Origin: Salicibibacter cibi
Lineage (GTDB): Bacteria > Bacillota > Bacilli > Bacillales > Marinococcaceae
Reading direction: 5' to 3'
Assembly: GCF_016495865.1 (NCBI RefSeq)
Contig: NZ_CP054706.1
Location: 248,001 to 312,000, forward strand
DNA length: 64,000 bases
The position numbers were made by a program, and so were the translations under genes. Within the stretch, counting starts at the first letter, position 1, and the number at the start of each line of letters is the position of its first letter. Below the pieces are notes generated by a model. That model saw nothing but the letters and a program-made list of their open reading frames with translations, was not told the DNA's origin and made no database searches. This document shows, piece after piece, positions 9,567-17,600 of the stretch.

Positions 9567-9944
9567 GTGTCATGGGATATTTTCTTTATAGGCTTTGTGT
9601 ACATGAGCGTCTTTCTTTTCGCCGACAAGATTATTCCCACCAACAAAATCAGACGAAAACAATGGATGTCATTTTCAGGGGGGCTGGCCGTATCTTACGT
9701 CTTTGTTTACCTCCTTCCAACGTTGCATGACCAACAAGCGATGATTCATGAAGAATATGGTCGATTAGCCATGCAAAGCGAGTTATATTTTGTTGGATTA
9801 ATTGGATTGATCCTATTCTTCAGTATTCAAAAGTATGCAGACCACGTTCATAAATCAACGCCCGGTCACGATACAGATAAGGAAAATAATGACGCCCTAT
9901 TCTGGTTGGAAGAAAGCGACTGGTATTGTTCGATTGTTCGATGA
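9567..9944 (+). CDS. Small membrane protein, probably C-terminally truncated
   Basis: 125 residues with three hydrophobic segments (about 5-20, 33-52, 70-88). GGAGGGG lies 8 bases before the GTG at 9567. The last residues (about 112-125) run into an AbrB-type remnant in another frame, so the original C-terminus has probably been lost by recombination. No family was recognised with confidence. Confidence 0.5.
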   Translation: MSWDIFFIGFVYMSVFLFADKIIPTNKIRRKQWMSFSGGLAVSYVFVYLLPTLHDQQAMIHEEYGRLAMQSELYFVGLIGLILFFSIQKYADHVHKSTPGHDTDKENNDALFWLEESDWYCSIVR

Positions 9945-10124
9945 ATGGGTGACTTAGGTCGGATTTCTATTCCCAAAGAGATTCGGAAAACGCTTCGTTT
10001 TCGTAAAAATGAGCAATTAGAAATGTTTGTGGACCATGATGAAAGCATCTTCCTCAAAAAAAACTCGCCGATCGGGAACACTAAGAAGAAAAGGGTTTCT
10101 ATGTGGTCTTCATTAAGCTCTTAA
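9913..10124 (+). pseudogene. AbrB/SpoVT-type DNA-binding protein remnant
   Basis: Frame one reads KATGIVRLFDEW and stops at 9955. From 9954 a second frame reads LGRISIPKEIRKTLRFRKNE and continues through QLEMFVDHDESIFLKK to a stop at 10122. Together they give the AbrB swapped-hairpin signature ATGIVR..DELGRI.IPKEIR, broken by about 8 extra bases (around 9947-9954). AbrB-like proteins are transition-state regulators or antitoxins; this copy cannot make the intact domain. Confidence 0.7.
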
Positions 10125-10139
10125 TCATGAACATTCCTA

Positions 10140-10168
10140 TGGTCAAAATAAGATGAAAAGCGTATAAT
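10140..10168 (+). promoter_or_regulatory. Promoter of the toxin-antitoxin operon
   Basis: Perfect TATAAT at 10163-10168, 17 bp after a weak -35 TGGTCA (10140-10145), 25 bp before the antitoxin start. A weak -35 is common where an antitoxin represses its own operon. Confidence 0.6.
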
Positions 10169-10193
10169 GGGAGTCAGAAAGGATGTGAGCATC

Positions 10194-10520
10194 ATGACGC
10201 TGATTGATAATGATCGCTTATTTAACGTGTCTACAACCAAACGAAAATTATCCGAAATTCTCAACTCCGTGCAAGAGGAACCTGCGTATATTATTAAAAG
10301 GGACCAAGTGCAAGCAGCGATTATTAGTTTGGAGGAATTAAAACGGAAAGATGCCTTAATCGAACGGTTAGAAGAAGAAGTATTTGAAGCTGCTGCCAAT
10401 GTTCGTGCGTTGAAAGCCGAACAAGAAAGCGCCGAATGGGTCAATGCCGATGAGATGGTTGCTTCCGATTTGACGGATAACCCTTATGCTAATTTGAGCG
10501 ACGAGGAATTGTTTGATTGA
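10194..10520 (+). CDS. Type II antitoxin, Phd/YefM family
   Basis: 108 residues from ATG 10194 (GAAAGGATG about 9 bases upstream), preferred over an earlier in-frame start at 10167 that overlaps the -10 box. The N-terminus LFNVSTTKRKLSEILNSVQ followed by EPAYIIKRDQVQAAIISLEE is the Phd/YefM DNA-binding fold; the acidic C-terminal half (ERLEEEVFEAAANVRALK onward) would wrap and neutralise the toxin. It overlaps the toxin gene by one base (TGATG), the usual coupled arrangement. Confidence 0.85.
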   Translation: MTLIDNDRLFNVSTTKRKLSEILNSVQEEPAYIIKRDQVQAAIISLEELKRKDALIERLEEEVFEAAANVRALKAEQESAEWVNADEMVASDLTDNPYANLSDEELFD

Positions 10521-10819
10521 TGTTTGAGGTCTATGTTATCGCTGAAGCTGCCAAAGAGTATGATCGATTAGCTGGCAATGAAAAACAATGGGTCGACGCT
10601 GCCATCCAAAAACTGAAGGAGCGGGGCGAAGGCATCGGAGAACCGTTAGGTAACACCAAATATGCGCGGTTACAGACGTATAAGAAAGTAAAACACCGGA
10701 AGCTTGGTTTAAGAATGATCTTCCGCGAAGAAAAACAGCAAACGAATGTCATAACGGTTATTGCGATCGGGAAACGTACCGATGAAAAAATTTATAAGGA
10801 TGCCCACAAGCGATTATAA
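10520..10819 (+). CDS. Type II toxin, RelE/ParE superfamily
   Basis: 99 residues beginning at the ATG that overlaps the antitoxin stop. FEVYVIAEAAKEYDRLAGNE, the predicted helical hairpin, and the C-terminal KLGLRMIFREEKQQTNVITV followed by IAIGKRTDEKIYKDA fit RelE/ParE toxins with conserved Arg residues in the last strands. RelE-type members cleave mRNA on the ribosome and ParE-type members poison gyrase; the sequence does not decide between them. With the Phd-like antitoxin it makes an apparently intact stabilisation module in an otherwise decayed region. Confidence 0.82.
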   Translation: MFEVYVIAEAAKEYDRLAGNEKQWVDAAIQKLKERGEGIGEPLGNTKYARLQTYKKVKHRKLGLRMIFREEKQQTNVITVIAIGKRTDEKIYKDAHKRL

Positions 10820-10836
10820 ACGGTGCTGGTGATTTA

Positions 10837-10873
10837 AACCGGTCGCCTTTATCGGCGGTCGGTTCTTTTTTTT
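10837..10873 (+). terminator. Terminator of the toxin-antitoxin operon
   Basis: AACCGGTCGCC pairs imperfectly with GGCGGTCGGTT (10838-10848 with 10854-10864), followed by eight T after a C. Confidence 0.7.
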
Positions 10874-10937
10874 AGGCAGCAGGGTTGGCATGTGAGCGGC
10901 TCATTACGTTATAATTAAAACATGGAGCGTGATCACG

Positions 10938-11141
10938 ATGAACCGTGTCCATCACCCAAATATCGACCCGAAAAAACAACGCCGTTCCATGACACCAGTT
11001 GACCCCGATGAGCAATATATTGATGATCATTTTGGTGGCGTCTACGCCGATAGCCGTGGCAAGGACACCGAAGAAGAAATGGAAATCACACGCGAGCTTA
11101 TTCGAAAATACAAAGAGAATCGCCATAAATCCTCGGAGTGA
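10938..11141 (+). CDS. Small acidic/basic hypothetical protein
   Basis: 67 residues (MNRVHHPNIDPKKQRRSM...). ATG 10938 has GGAG 10 bases upstream and a TATAAT box at 10910-10915 with TTGGCA about 19 bp before it. Its C-terminal codons form the left arm of a rho-independent terminator, so the gene has its own promoter and terminator. It is soluble and highly charged, with no recognised domain. Confidence 0.6.
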   Translation: MNRVHHPNIDPKKQRRSMTPVDPDEQYIDDHFGGVYADSRGKDTEEEMEITRELIRKYKENRHKSSE

Positions 11142-11156
11142 AACCGAGGATTTTTT
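11129..11156 (+). terminator. Terminator of the small hypothetical gene
   Basis: Perfect stem ATCCTCGG / CCGAGGAT (11129-11136 with 11144-11151), 7-base loop, followed by a T-run. It overlaps the stop codon of the preceding gene. Confidence 0.9.
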
Positions 11157-11176
11157 GTGAACTAGATATAAGTTTC

Positions 11177-11207
11177 ATCGGTAGCGGACCCCGCTACCGA
11201 TTTTTTT
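11177..11207 (+). terminator. Second terminator, insertion target of the group II intron
   Basis: Perfect 11-bp stem ATCGGTAGCGG / CCGCTACCGAT (11177-11187 with 11191-11201), 3-base loop, then a T7 run ending at 11207. The group II intron starts directly behind the T-run, matching the known preference of class C introns. Confidence 0.92.
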
Positions 11208-11923
11208 CGCGAGTGGCAGCACATACGCTAAAGGGTGCAAGTCCCGAATGCAGCCGAACAGCCGGTAAGCAATAGCTAACAGATAGTGCGATGACCGTGA
11301 GGTATCGTGCGGAGGATCTGAAGGCAAATCCCTGAACAGAGTTGAAAGCCATGATGGTTCCCATGTTGGCACGCGAGCGGGATGACTGTGCAAGAAAACA
11401 GGAAGTCCAAATAGCTGATCGCTCAAAGTGTTAAGAGGGCTGGATTAGGGAGAAAGTGTATGATGTGACCCATTGAGATCTCCCTGCTTCCTCATAGAGG
11501 TATTGATATCGCAAGGCGATGCCAAGGATATTGAGATGAGAGGGAGAAGTCAGAGATCGCCATAGTAGTGAAGAAGCTCGTGCCTAAGACTTCCTGGTAA
11601 CAGGAACGAGGACAGCACATGAGTGAAACTGTGCATTGTTACAGTTGGAAACCTTGACCCAAAAGGCAAGGATTTCATGCGAAGGGCGTGACCCATGAAG
11701 ATCAATGCGAGTAGACTTTCGGATGTCTGTGGAAGTGGGCAGAAACTGGACAAGCGTCAAAGAGGACTGATGCCAGGGTCGAACAGAAGGGTACACCGTC
11801 CACCGCCGATGGCATGTGAAAGTAAGGACTGCCAAGAGCTAATTGCCTTACAAGAAGCGCCATTACAAGGAGAAACAGAAACAGCGAGAGAACGGAAAGC
11901 AGTGACGTAAGGAGCGTAGCCAG

Positions 11924-13222
11924 ATGAAAGGACGCGTGTGGTACAGCTTGTACGACAAAGTGTTCGCTAAAGCCAACCTAAGAGATGCCTTCGTTCAAGT
12001 GAAGAAGAACGGAGGGGCTCCCGGTGTAGACAAGGTGACGATTGAAGCCTATGAAATGTCGTTGGAGGACAATCTAGAAGTGCTCCAACAAAAGCTCAAG
12101 GAAAAGCGTTACCGCCCCAAGCCGGTCCGTCGGAAGATGATTGAGAAAGAAAATGGAAAGAAGCGTCCGCTCGGTATCCCAACCGTGGAAGATCGAGTGG
12201 TACAAGCGGCGATTCGAAACATTCTTGAGCCAATCTTTGAAGAAGACTTCCTTCCGTGTAGCTATGGGTTCCGCCCGAATATCAGCGCACACATGGCCCT
12301 AGACCAAGTGAGTAAACACCTTCGGAAAGGGTATGAGTATGTGATTGATGCGGACCTGCAAAGCTACTTTGACACGATTCCGCATGACCGTTTGGAAACG
12401 CAAATCCGTAAGCGAGTCACGGATGGCTCCGTCATTCAACTCATCAAGCAATTTCTGAAAGCAGGTGTGATGGAAGGAAATTTGTATGAAGACACACCGA
12501 TGGGCGCGCCCCAAGGGGGCGTCCTGAGTCCATTAATTTCCAATATTTACCTGCATCAGCTGGATCAGCTTATGAGTGAGCGCGGGCATCGTATTGTTCG
12601 ATTTGCGGATGACTTCGTCATTCTGTGTCGGAGCCAGAAAGGTGCCGAACGAGTGAGGAGAAGTGTCACCCGTTACCTTGAAAATGACTTGGGATTAACG
12701 TTGCATCCAACGAAAACCAAGGTCGTTGATGTCAACCAAGAACCGTTTACATTCCTGGGCTTTGAGTTCTATAAGCATATCCGAAGAATCGATCCGAAGA
12801 AGGAAGCGAAATTCAAGAAAAGAGTCAAGGAAATCACAAGACGGAACCAAACGGTTGACCTTGAGACACTCATTCACGACCGATTGAACCCGTATATCCG
12901 AGGATGGGCCAATTACTTTGGTCGTGGACATGTGAAAGGGAAATTTCAAAAATGGGACGCGTGGATTCGTCGCCGATTGCGCATGATACAGCTACGAAGC
13001 TGGCGTCATGTGAAAAGCCTCCATCGTGTATTAAGACACAAAGGATGGAAGGAGGATGAACTGCGAGGGATTCGCATGTTCGCCTGGCGAAGTTCCAAAA
13101 GTCCGATGGTTCACGTCGCCCTCGATAATGATTACCTTCATCAATTAAATCTTGTTAGCTTAACATCTGTTTACCAGAAACTTATCCCTAAACGGGATAA
13201 ATGGGAGGAGCCACATGCGTAG
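11924..13222 (+). CDS. ltrA: Group II intron reverse transcriptase/maturase, class C (no endonuclease domain)
   Basis: 432 residues. AAGGAG lies 9 bases before ATG 11924. RT blocks are visible: GAPGVDKVTIE, KRPLGIPTVEDRVVQAAI, YGFRPNISAHMALDQV, VIDADLQSYFDTIPHD, GAPQGGVLSPLISNIYL and the catalytic RFADDFVIL, with FADD in place of the commoner YADD. The maturase (X) domain includes LNPYIRGWANYFGRGH. No HNH endonuclease domain follows, as in class C RTs. The protein helps the intron splice and copies it into new sites. Its last codons lie inside ribozyme domain V. Confidence 0.95.
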   Translation: MKGRVWYSLYDKVFAKANLRDAFVQVKKNGGAPGVDKVTIEAYEMSLEDNLEVLQQKLKEKRYRPKPVRRKMIEKENGKKRPLGIPTVEDRVVQAAIRNILEPIFEEDFLPCSYGFRPNISAHMALDQVSKHLRKGYEYVIDADLQSYFDTIPHDRLETQIRKRVTDGSVIQLIKQFLKAGVMEGNLYEDTPMGAPQGGVLSPLISNIYLHQLDQLMSERGHRIVRFADDFVILCRSQKGAERVRRSVTRYLENDLGLTLHPTKTKVVDVNQEPFTFLGFEFYKHIRRIDPKKEAKFKKRVKEITRRNQTVDLETLIHDRLNPYIRGWANYFGRGHVKGKFQKWDAWIRRRLRMIQLRSWRHVKSLHRVLRHKGWKEDELRGIRMFAWRSSKSPMVHVALDNDYLHQLNLVSLTSVYQKLIPKRDKWEEPHA

Positions 13223-13267
13223 ACCCGCACGTGTGGATCTGTTATCCGGAAATAGGAATAACAGATC
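13208..13267 (+). ncRNA. Group II intron domains V and VI
   Basis: Domain V: GAGCC at 13208-13212, a stem closed by ATGCG / CGCAC and ending in GGATC at 13235-13239. Domain VI: ATCTGTTATCC (13237-13247) pairs with GGAATAACAGAT (13255-13266) and would contain the branch-point A. The RT stop codon TAG falls inside domain V. Confidence 0.75.
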
Positions 13268-13370
13268 TTATCCCGACAAAATTGTTATCCCGACTTTTGC
13301 GTTTGGTGTCACTGTTAGTATTGAAACATAGGCATTTTCAATACCACCGCCATCCCAAAAGTCGGGATAA
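13268..13370. repeat. Direct and inverted TTATCCCGAC repeats
   Basis: TTATCCCGAC occurs at 13268-13277 and again at 13285-13294. The second copy extends to TTATCCCGACTTTTG (13285-13299), whose exact 15-bp inverted copy CAAAAGTCGGGATAA lies at 13356-13370, followed by T5. A smaller hairpin (TATTGAAA / TTTCAATA) is nested in the loop. It could be an element end recognised by the recombinase whose remnant follows, or a large terminator. Confidence 0.7.
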
Positions 13371-13462
13371 TTTTTCTGAAATATCTATTCATCAATAGCA
13401 ATAGGAATATATAATTCTCCTGACAACATCAAAATATTGAAAAGTCAGGAGGAGGAGTTAGT

Positions 13463-13822
13463 TTGAAGGAGATTTACGTATCTCAGCTAATCGAAAATGC
13501 TATTGAGCAACTGAGAACTTTTAACTTCAAGCCGAGTACAATTGCCGCCTATGAGCACAGATCATTTAATCCGATAAGAGAGTTTTTTGATGAACGGGAA
13601 GAGAAGCTGTACAGCACTGAGCTTTCAGTGACTTTTTTGACTGTGACCAACAGACTGTTTGAATTACAACAAATATCGGCTAAAACAAAAAGGTTCCGAG
13701 AGAAAGGTGTATATGTTTTAGATGAGCTTTATTTAACCGGGTGTCTTGTTTGGAAAATGCGCTCCACCGGAAAATGTAATGTAACCCTTTGTCAAGACAC
13801 GAAAATTGATTTTTTAAGATAA
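13463..13822 (+). pseudogene. Tyrosine recombinase N-terminal (SAM-like) remnant
   Basis: 119 residues from TTG with AGGAGGAGG upstream. LIENAIEQLRTFNFKPSTIAAYEH is the core-binding SAM-like N-terminal domain of phage-type integrases; residues about 95-119 look like unrelated sequence. The catalytic domain (R..HxxR..Y) is absent, so this is a truncated gene. It lies beside the 15-bp inverted repeat and 5 kb from a second recombinase remnant. Confidence 0.6.
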
Positions 13823-14160
13823 ATCCTCCCCTCTAAAATGTGTTGTATTTGGATTTCATATAGCTCATCATTTTGGCTTCTGGTATTTGTTGGTTCCGCC
13901 CAGTTTCACCAGCCAGATCCGCCGCCATTGACAGCTGTTTGGGTTCGTGGTGTGCATGTGATGGCGGCTGGGTGAAAAAAGCTCAAAGAGCCATCAGCCG
14001 CATGCGAAGGTTACCACGAACCCATCGCTTCAACCCGATCCTGCGGCCGGGGGCCCCGATCCCCAACCGCCGGATCGCGGAAGCGAACACAGCTGTCAAT
14101 GGTACCCTTCGGCGGCTCCCAGCAAGGCGAGAACGGGCATCTTGTAGCGTCTGTTTCTTT
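13823..14160. other. GC-rich, highly foldable non-coding stretch
   Basis: No gene. Base composition is richer in G+C than the surroundings. A 14-bp perfect inverted repeat CCATTGACAGCTGT (13925-13938) / ACAGCTGTCAATGG (14089-14102) encloses further pairings, such as GGGTTCGTGGT (13941-13951) with ACCACGAACCC (14013-14023). It may be part of the adjacent IS or the remnant of another element. Confidence 0.5.
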
Positions 14161-14175
14161 CGCTAGAACGGGTGC

Positions 14176-15024
14176 TTACATACCACATTCGCCAAAATAA
14201 ATGCGTGCCGGTGTATGGTCTTCCAAAGCTTGATGAGGCCGGTTCCAGTTGTAATGAGTCATATAAAGCTTGGTCATTTGCTTTAATTCCGAGACCGTTT
14301 CCGGGCAGAGAAGATAGAGTCTTTCCCATTTGTAACTCCGGAAAAACCGCTCTGTCCGGGCATTGTCTGTCGCGCGCCCCCTCCCGTCCATGCTAATTTT
14401 CACGGTTTCATAGTTTTTGATGAAGTTAATGTAATCGTTGGACGTAAACTGGCTTCCTTGGTCATTGTTGATGATGTCAGGTTTACCGTACGCTTGGATC
14501 GCCTCCTCTACGGCGCGTATGATAAAATCGGTATGCATCGTGTTGCTCAAGGCCCAACCCACAACGAGCCGTGAGAACCAATCGATGGTGGCCACAAGGT
14601 ACATAAAGCCTGTAGGTGTGCCGCAATACGTGATGTCAATCCCCCAGACCTGATTGGGACGAGTGATGCTCACACCCCGAAGCAAGTAGGGATAGGTTCG
14701 AGCTTGTAAATCCCGTTTGCTTAAATTCGGACCGGGATAAAAGGCGACAATGCCCATCTCCTCCATGTATCGGCGTGTACGTTTGAACCCAACATCGCTG
14801 AAGCCACGTTTATGCAGCTCTCCGCGAATGCGGCGACAGCCAAATGCAGGCTCATCATAGTGAATTCGGTCGATGGCATTTTTAATTGCAATTTCCCTCT
14901 GATCAGGCTGCTTAACGTTGATCGGATAATAAGCCGTCGACCTGGATAGTTTCAAGAGTTGACACTGACGCTTTACGGATATCTTGCTATGATCAAACTC
15001 GATTAATGCTTTTTTCTCCTCCAA
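14176..15024 (-). CDS. IS3-family transposase OrfB (DDE integrase core)
   Basis: 282 residues. An HTH_21-like N-terminus (RQCQLLKLSRSTAYY) is followed by the rve integrase core with the DDE residues in context: VWGIDITYCGTPTGFMYLVA (first Asp), PDIINNDQGSQFTS (second Asp) and NARTERFFRSYKWE (Glu). It is expressed as an OrfAB fusion by frameshifting, since its own start (TTG 15024) lies inside orfA. The frame is intact, so the transposase may be functional. Confidence 0.92.
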   Translation of the reverse strand: MEEKKALIEFDHSKISVKRQCQLLKLSRSTAYYPINVKQPDQREIAIKNAIDRIHYDEPAFGCRRIRGELHKRGFSDVGFKRTRRYMEEMGIVAFYPGPNLSKRDLQARTYPYLLRGVSITRPNQVWGIDITYCGTPTGFMYLVATIDWFSRLVVGWALSNTMHTDFIIRAVEEAIQAYGKPDIINNDQGSQFTSNDYINFIKNYETVKISMDGRGRATDNARTERFFRSYKWERLYLLCPETVSELKQMTKLYMTHYNWNRPHQALEDHTPARIYFGECGM

Positions 15025-15323
15025 TCCGAGACCTGTTCTTGTTTTTTTTTGAGCCAGTTCATTTCTACCGTAAGCTCTCCGATTTGATTGATGAGCTCCT
15101 CCTTTTCAGCTTCATGCTCCTGTTTAAGCTTTTCGGTTTTGGCAGCTTTTTTATCAAAGACGGTTGGCATATTATCCAAGAATTCCGTCCGCCATCGACT
15201 GATCAACTGTTGGCTCACCCCATATTTTTGGGATATCTCTTTGAGGGTGCTTTCCTCTCTCAAAACTTCCAAAACTATCTTGGCTTTTTCTTCTGGGCTG
15301 TATGTTCTTCTTTGTTTACTCAT
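15003..15323 (-). CDS. IS3-family transposase OrfA (HTH_8-like)
   Basis: 106 residues: RRTYSPEEKAKIVLEVLREE plus the helix-turn-helix LKEISQKYGVSQQLISRWRT and a leucine-zipper-like coiled coil (EKLKQEHEAEKEELINQIGE). It binds IS ends and regulates transposition; the C-terminus overlaps orfB by 22 bp. Confidence 0.92.
   Translation of the reverse strand: MSKQRRTYSPEEKAKIVLEVLREESTLKEISQKYGVSQQLISRWRTEFLDNMPTVFDKKAAKTEKLKQEHEAEKEELINQIGELTVEMNWLKKKQEQVSDWRRKKH
15009..15015 (-). promoter_or_regulatory. Slippery heptamer for -1 ribosomal frameshifting
   Basis: On the minus strand A_AAA_AAG in the orfA reading frame (codons AGA AAA AAG). A -1 slip there reads straight into orfB (KKALIEF), giving the OrfAB fusion usual for IS3 elements. 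Confidence 0.85.
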
Positions 15324-15736
15324 AGCTATAGTTTATCTTATTTTTTCTCATTTTGTGTCCAACACCCTGGTTACAGTATAGTTTCCACATGCTAAATAAC
15401 AGCAAAATAAAATGATGATCTTTTACGCCGTTGTTTTTGGCGTATTTTTTTGTTTTTTAAGGGTGGTGATGATGGGAAACCAAAATGAATGGTACAGCAA
15501 TGGGTATATGATGCTTTTACCTTTAATACTGAATGTTGTGGTGAAGTGACTTTCAATTCATTTTTACACTCCGTATGGTATGTTTTCTTCCACTCAATTC
15601 ACACATTCTGAGCCGGGGTAAACAAAAAGGGCGACATGACGGTGTCCTTTTTGTTTCATTAGTGATTTCGAAAAACCCACTTGTAATTCTTCTCAATATA
15701 TGTAAAATAGGTTTTTGAGTAGGAGGGTTGATTACG
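15324..15736 (+). other. Spacer: IS end, possible 26-residue peptide, hairpin and promoter
   Basis: It contains the right end of the IS, a possible short peptide gene, a hairpin with the look of a terminator (ACAAAAAGG 15622-15630 / CCTTTTTGT 15646-15654) and a promoter for the lipoprotein gene: TTGTAA (15681-15686), 16 bp, TAAAAT (15703-15708). Confidence 0.5.
15469..15549 (+). CDS. Possible 26-residue membrane peptide
   Basis: ATG-ATG at 15469, with GGGTGG just upstream, then MMGNQNEWYSNGYMMLLPLI and a hydrophobic tail ending VVVK. The hairpin at 15622 could terminate it. There is no homology evidence; it is only a candidate. Confidence 0.3.
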   Translation: MMGNQNEWYSNGYMMLLPLILNVVVK

Positions 15737-16345
15737 GTGAAAAATATAATTACGTATGTGGTAATGGTAACAACTGTATTTTTATTATCAGCTTGCTCTG
15801 AAGAAACGGAAGAATCTGATAGTTTAAGTTATCAGGAAAAAGAGTCAGCGCAAGCAGTTGAAGAACAAAAAGAGAAATTAAAGGATGTTGAAAATCAACC
15901 AGAACAAGAATCAGAGGATTATGATCCTAGTATAGACAAAAATAATATTGAGAACCCCGCCATCTCTTATTTTGTGAGAGATAATCACATGGATATGACG
16001 GCTTATGATTCCTATGGATATGATGATGAAAATTACACATTGGGAAGATTAGAAGATGATGTTCATAGGGATTTGGATTGTGAACCAGTACAAGACCGAG
16101 AGAGAATGGTTGAGGACTGCATTCCTGATTTAATGGATATCGTAGATAATGACAACTTAAAAAAAGATTTTGAAGACATTAAGGCATTGACATTGGATTT
16201 AAAAGATAACATTGATAATGATGAAAAAAGGGATGAGTTGGTTAAAGAATTGAGAGATATGTACCGTGACATTGATTATTACCTAAGAGATAATGACAAT
16301 TTTGATCCGCCCAATGTCACCAATTACGCGGAAGAACAATCCTGA
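15737..16345 (+). CDS. Acidic lipoprotein of unknown function
   Basis: 202 residues from GTG 15737 with AGGAGGG 9 bases upstream (the TTG at 15728 abuts the ribosome site). The signal peptide ends in the lipobox LLSAC (Cys20), giving a membrane-anchored exported protein. The mature protein is rich in Asp/Glu, with a low-complexity linker (20-75) and a compact helical C-terminal part containing a Cys pair (CEPVQDRERMVEDC). No known domain. The high acidity fits a halophile. Confidence 0.75.
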   Translation: MKNIITYVVMVTTVFLLSACSEETEESDSLSYQEKESAQAVEEQKEKLKDVENQPEQESEDYDPSIDKNNIENPAISYFVRDNHMDMTAYDSYGYDDENYTLGRLEDDVHRDLDCEPVQDRERMVEDCIPDLMDIVDNDNLKKDFEDIKALTLDLKDNIDNDEKRDELVKELRDMYRDIDYYLRDNDNFDPPNVTNYAEEQS

Positions 16346-16510
16346 ACTTTATGGTGGGATTGGATCATGTCTTAGAAAAAAAGGCTGAAATCGTAAAGAT
16401 CGAAGACGCATTGAGACATTCAACGTCATCTGGTTTCAAAACTTCCTTTACCTTTGTAGCATTTGATGCATCAATATTGAATGGTAAGCGTCAATGCTCT
16501 GAACTATGAT

Positions 16511-16798
16511 AGGGATTGCTGAACAACTTACATATATTAGTTGAAGCCGGGATGCCGCTTCCATGGCTTCGCTTTCCGCAGACGAACGGTCAAGCCTCCT
16601 CGCGCAAAACCGGCGCTGCGGGGTCTTGACGCGTCCGTTTTTCCGTTGGAGTCTCGCCATTGCAGCTTCATCCCTCCTTACGTTGCCAGAAGTGCAAGGG
16701 TTTTTTTGCTTATAGGATGGATTTCCTTGCATCCAGCTTTGACAACAGCAACGGAAAATGCTTATGTGTCAGTCTTTTTCCGTTATTCAGCAGTCCCT
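16511..16798. mobile_element. 288-bp MITE-like repeat, copy 1
   Basis: Starts AGGGATTGCTGAA and ends TTCAGCAGTCCCT (12 of 13 terminal positions complementary), flanked by the direct repeat ATGAT (16506-16510 and 16799-16803). It has no coding frame on either strand that makes sense. A second copy of exactly the same length lies at 20826-21113 with long runs of identity in between (for example AAGCCGGGATGCCGCTTCCA). It is probably moved in trans by a transposase with matching ends, not present in this window. Confidence 0.85.
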
Positions 16799-16997
16799 AT
16801 GATAAAATAGATATACAATAAACAGCTTATCCAGGGGTGATTGCTCACCGTTCGCACAGAACACAAAAAAGCCAGCTAACCTGAGGTCAAGGATAAATTG
16901 GTCAAGAAAAATAAAAAGCTGACTGTTGTAACTTTACAAACAGCTGTGGTATGTACAAATGCTAAGAAATAAAAATAATAACGAGGAGGTGGATGAA

Positions 16998-17600
16998 TTG
17001 CCCTCGAGGCAGGATGGTTCAAATTCAACACCTAAAAGTGATGAAGATCTTCAGAAGGCTACAGTTGGAGAACGTAAACCTCACAATGCGCCCATCACCC
17101 TCCATGAATATGATTCCCGGTGGCCAGAGCTATTTGAACGAGAGGCCAATCGGATACGTTCTGTACTTGGCAACACGGCCTTGCAAGTGGAACATGTTGG
17201 CTCAACGTCAGTGCCGGGATTGTGTGCCAAGCCAATTATAGATATTTTATTAGTTGTAAATGACACTGCTGACGAGGCGACCTATGTATCGGACTTGGAG
17301 GAAGCAGGCTACACGCTACGTATTCGGGAACCCGAGTGGTTTGAGCACCGTATGTTCAAAGGTCCCGGTACAGATATTCATTTACACGTATTTAGCAAAG
17401 GTGTATCTGAAGTTCAAAGAATGTTGAGATTTCGGGATTAGCTTCGAGCTAATGCGTCTGATCGAGATCAATATGCATCTGTCAAACGTCGTCTGTCTCA
17501 GCGTGAATGGCGACATGTACAGCACTATGCGGATGCCAAAGATTCAGTCGTCCAGGAAATCATGGAGCGAGCAGAGGGGTTTGTCGCTGATGAGCAATAG
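16998..17600 (+). pseudogene. GrpB/UPF0157 family protein with an in-frame amber codon
   Basis: TTG 16998 has GAGGAGG 8 bases upstream. The frame carries the GrpB signature (ALQVEHVGSTSVPGLCAKPI followed by IDILLVVND, a nucleotidyltransferase-like fold) and stops at TAG 17439-17441. The same frame continues without any shift (LRANASDRDQYASVKRRLSQ through to ADEQ) to 17600. Family members have Trp at the stop position (RFRDWLR), so TGG has become TAG. The last about 53 residues are lost unless the stop is read through. The end overlaps the start of the ANT(9) gene. Confidence 0.82.

Larger units (their letters stand above)
11208..13272 (+). mobile_element. Class C-type group II intron
   Basis: About 2.06 kb. 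The 5' ribozyme region contains CTAAAGGGTGCAAGTCCCG (near 11228-11246), the domain I core found in class C introns, followed by structured RNA to 11923, then an intron-encoded reverse transcriptase. Domains V and VI follow at the 3' end. The exact borders are inferred: the left one from the end of the terminator T-run, the right one just after the domain VI helix, probably at the TTAT near 13267-13271. The ribozyme and RT appear intact, so the element may still be mobile. Confidence 0.88.
14160..15380 (-). mobile_element. IS3-family (IS150-like group) insertion sequence
   Basis: Two overlapping transposase frames (orfA, orfB) with a -1 frameshift site. The minus-strand 5' end reads TATACTGTAACC..GTGTTGGACAC (about 15380 down to 15350), similar in pattern to IS150-group ends (TGTACTG...GTTGGACA). 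A matching inverted repeat at the left end was not found, so the left border is uncertain and the element may be truncated there. Confidence 0.75.

Noticed and set aside
16448..16732. Minus-strand frames inside both 288-bp repeats (also 20820-21047)
   Set aside because: They appear in both repeat copies but differ in reading after mismatches, lack starts with ribosome sites and resemble no protein; they are by-products of the repeat.
17452..17589. N-terminal extension of the ANT(9) frame
   Set aside because: These codons overlap the end of GrpB in another frame, and ANT(9) family proteins start at the ATG at 17590.
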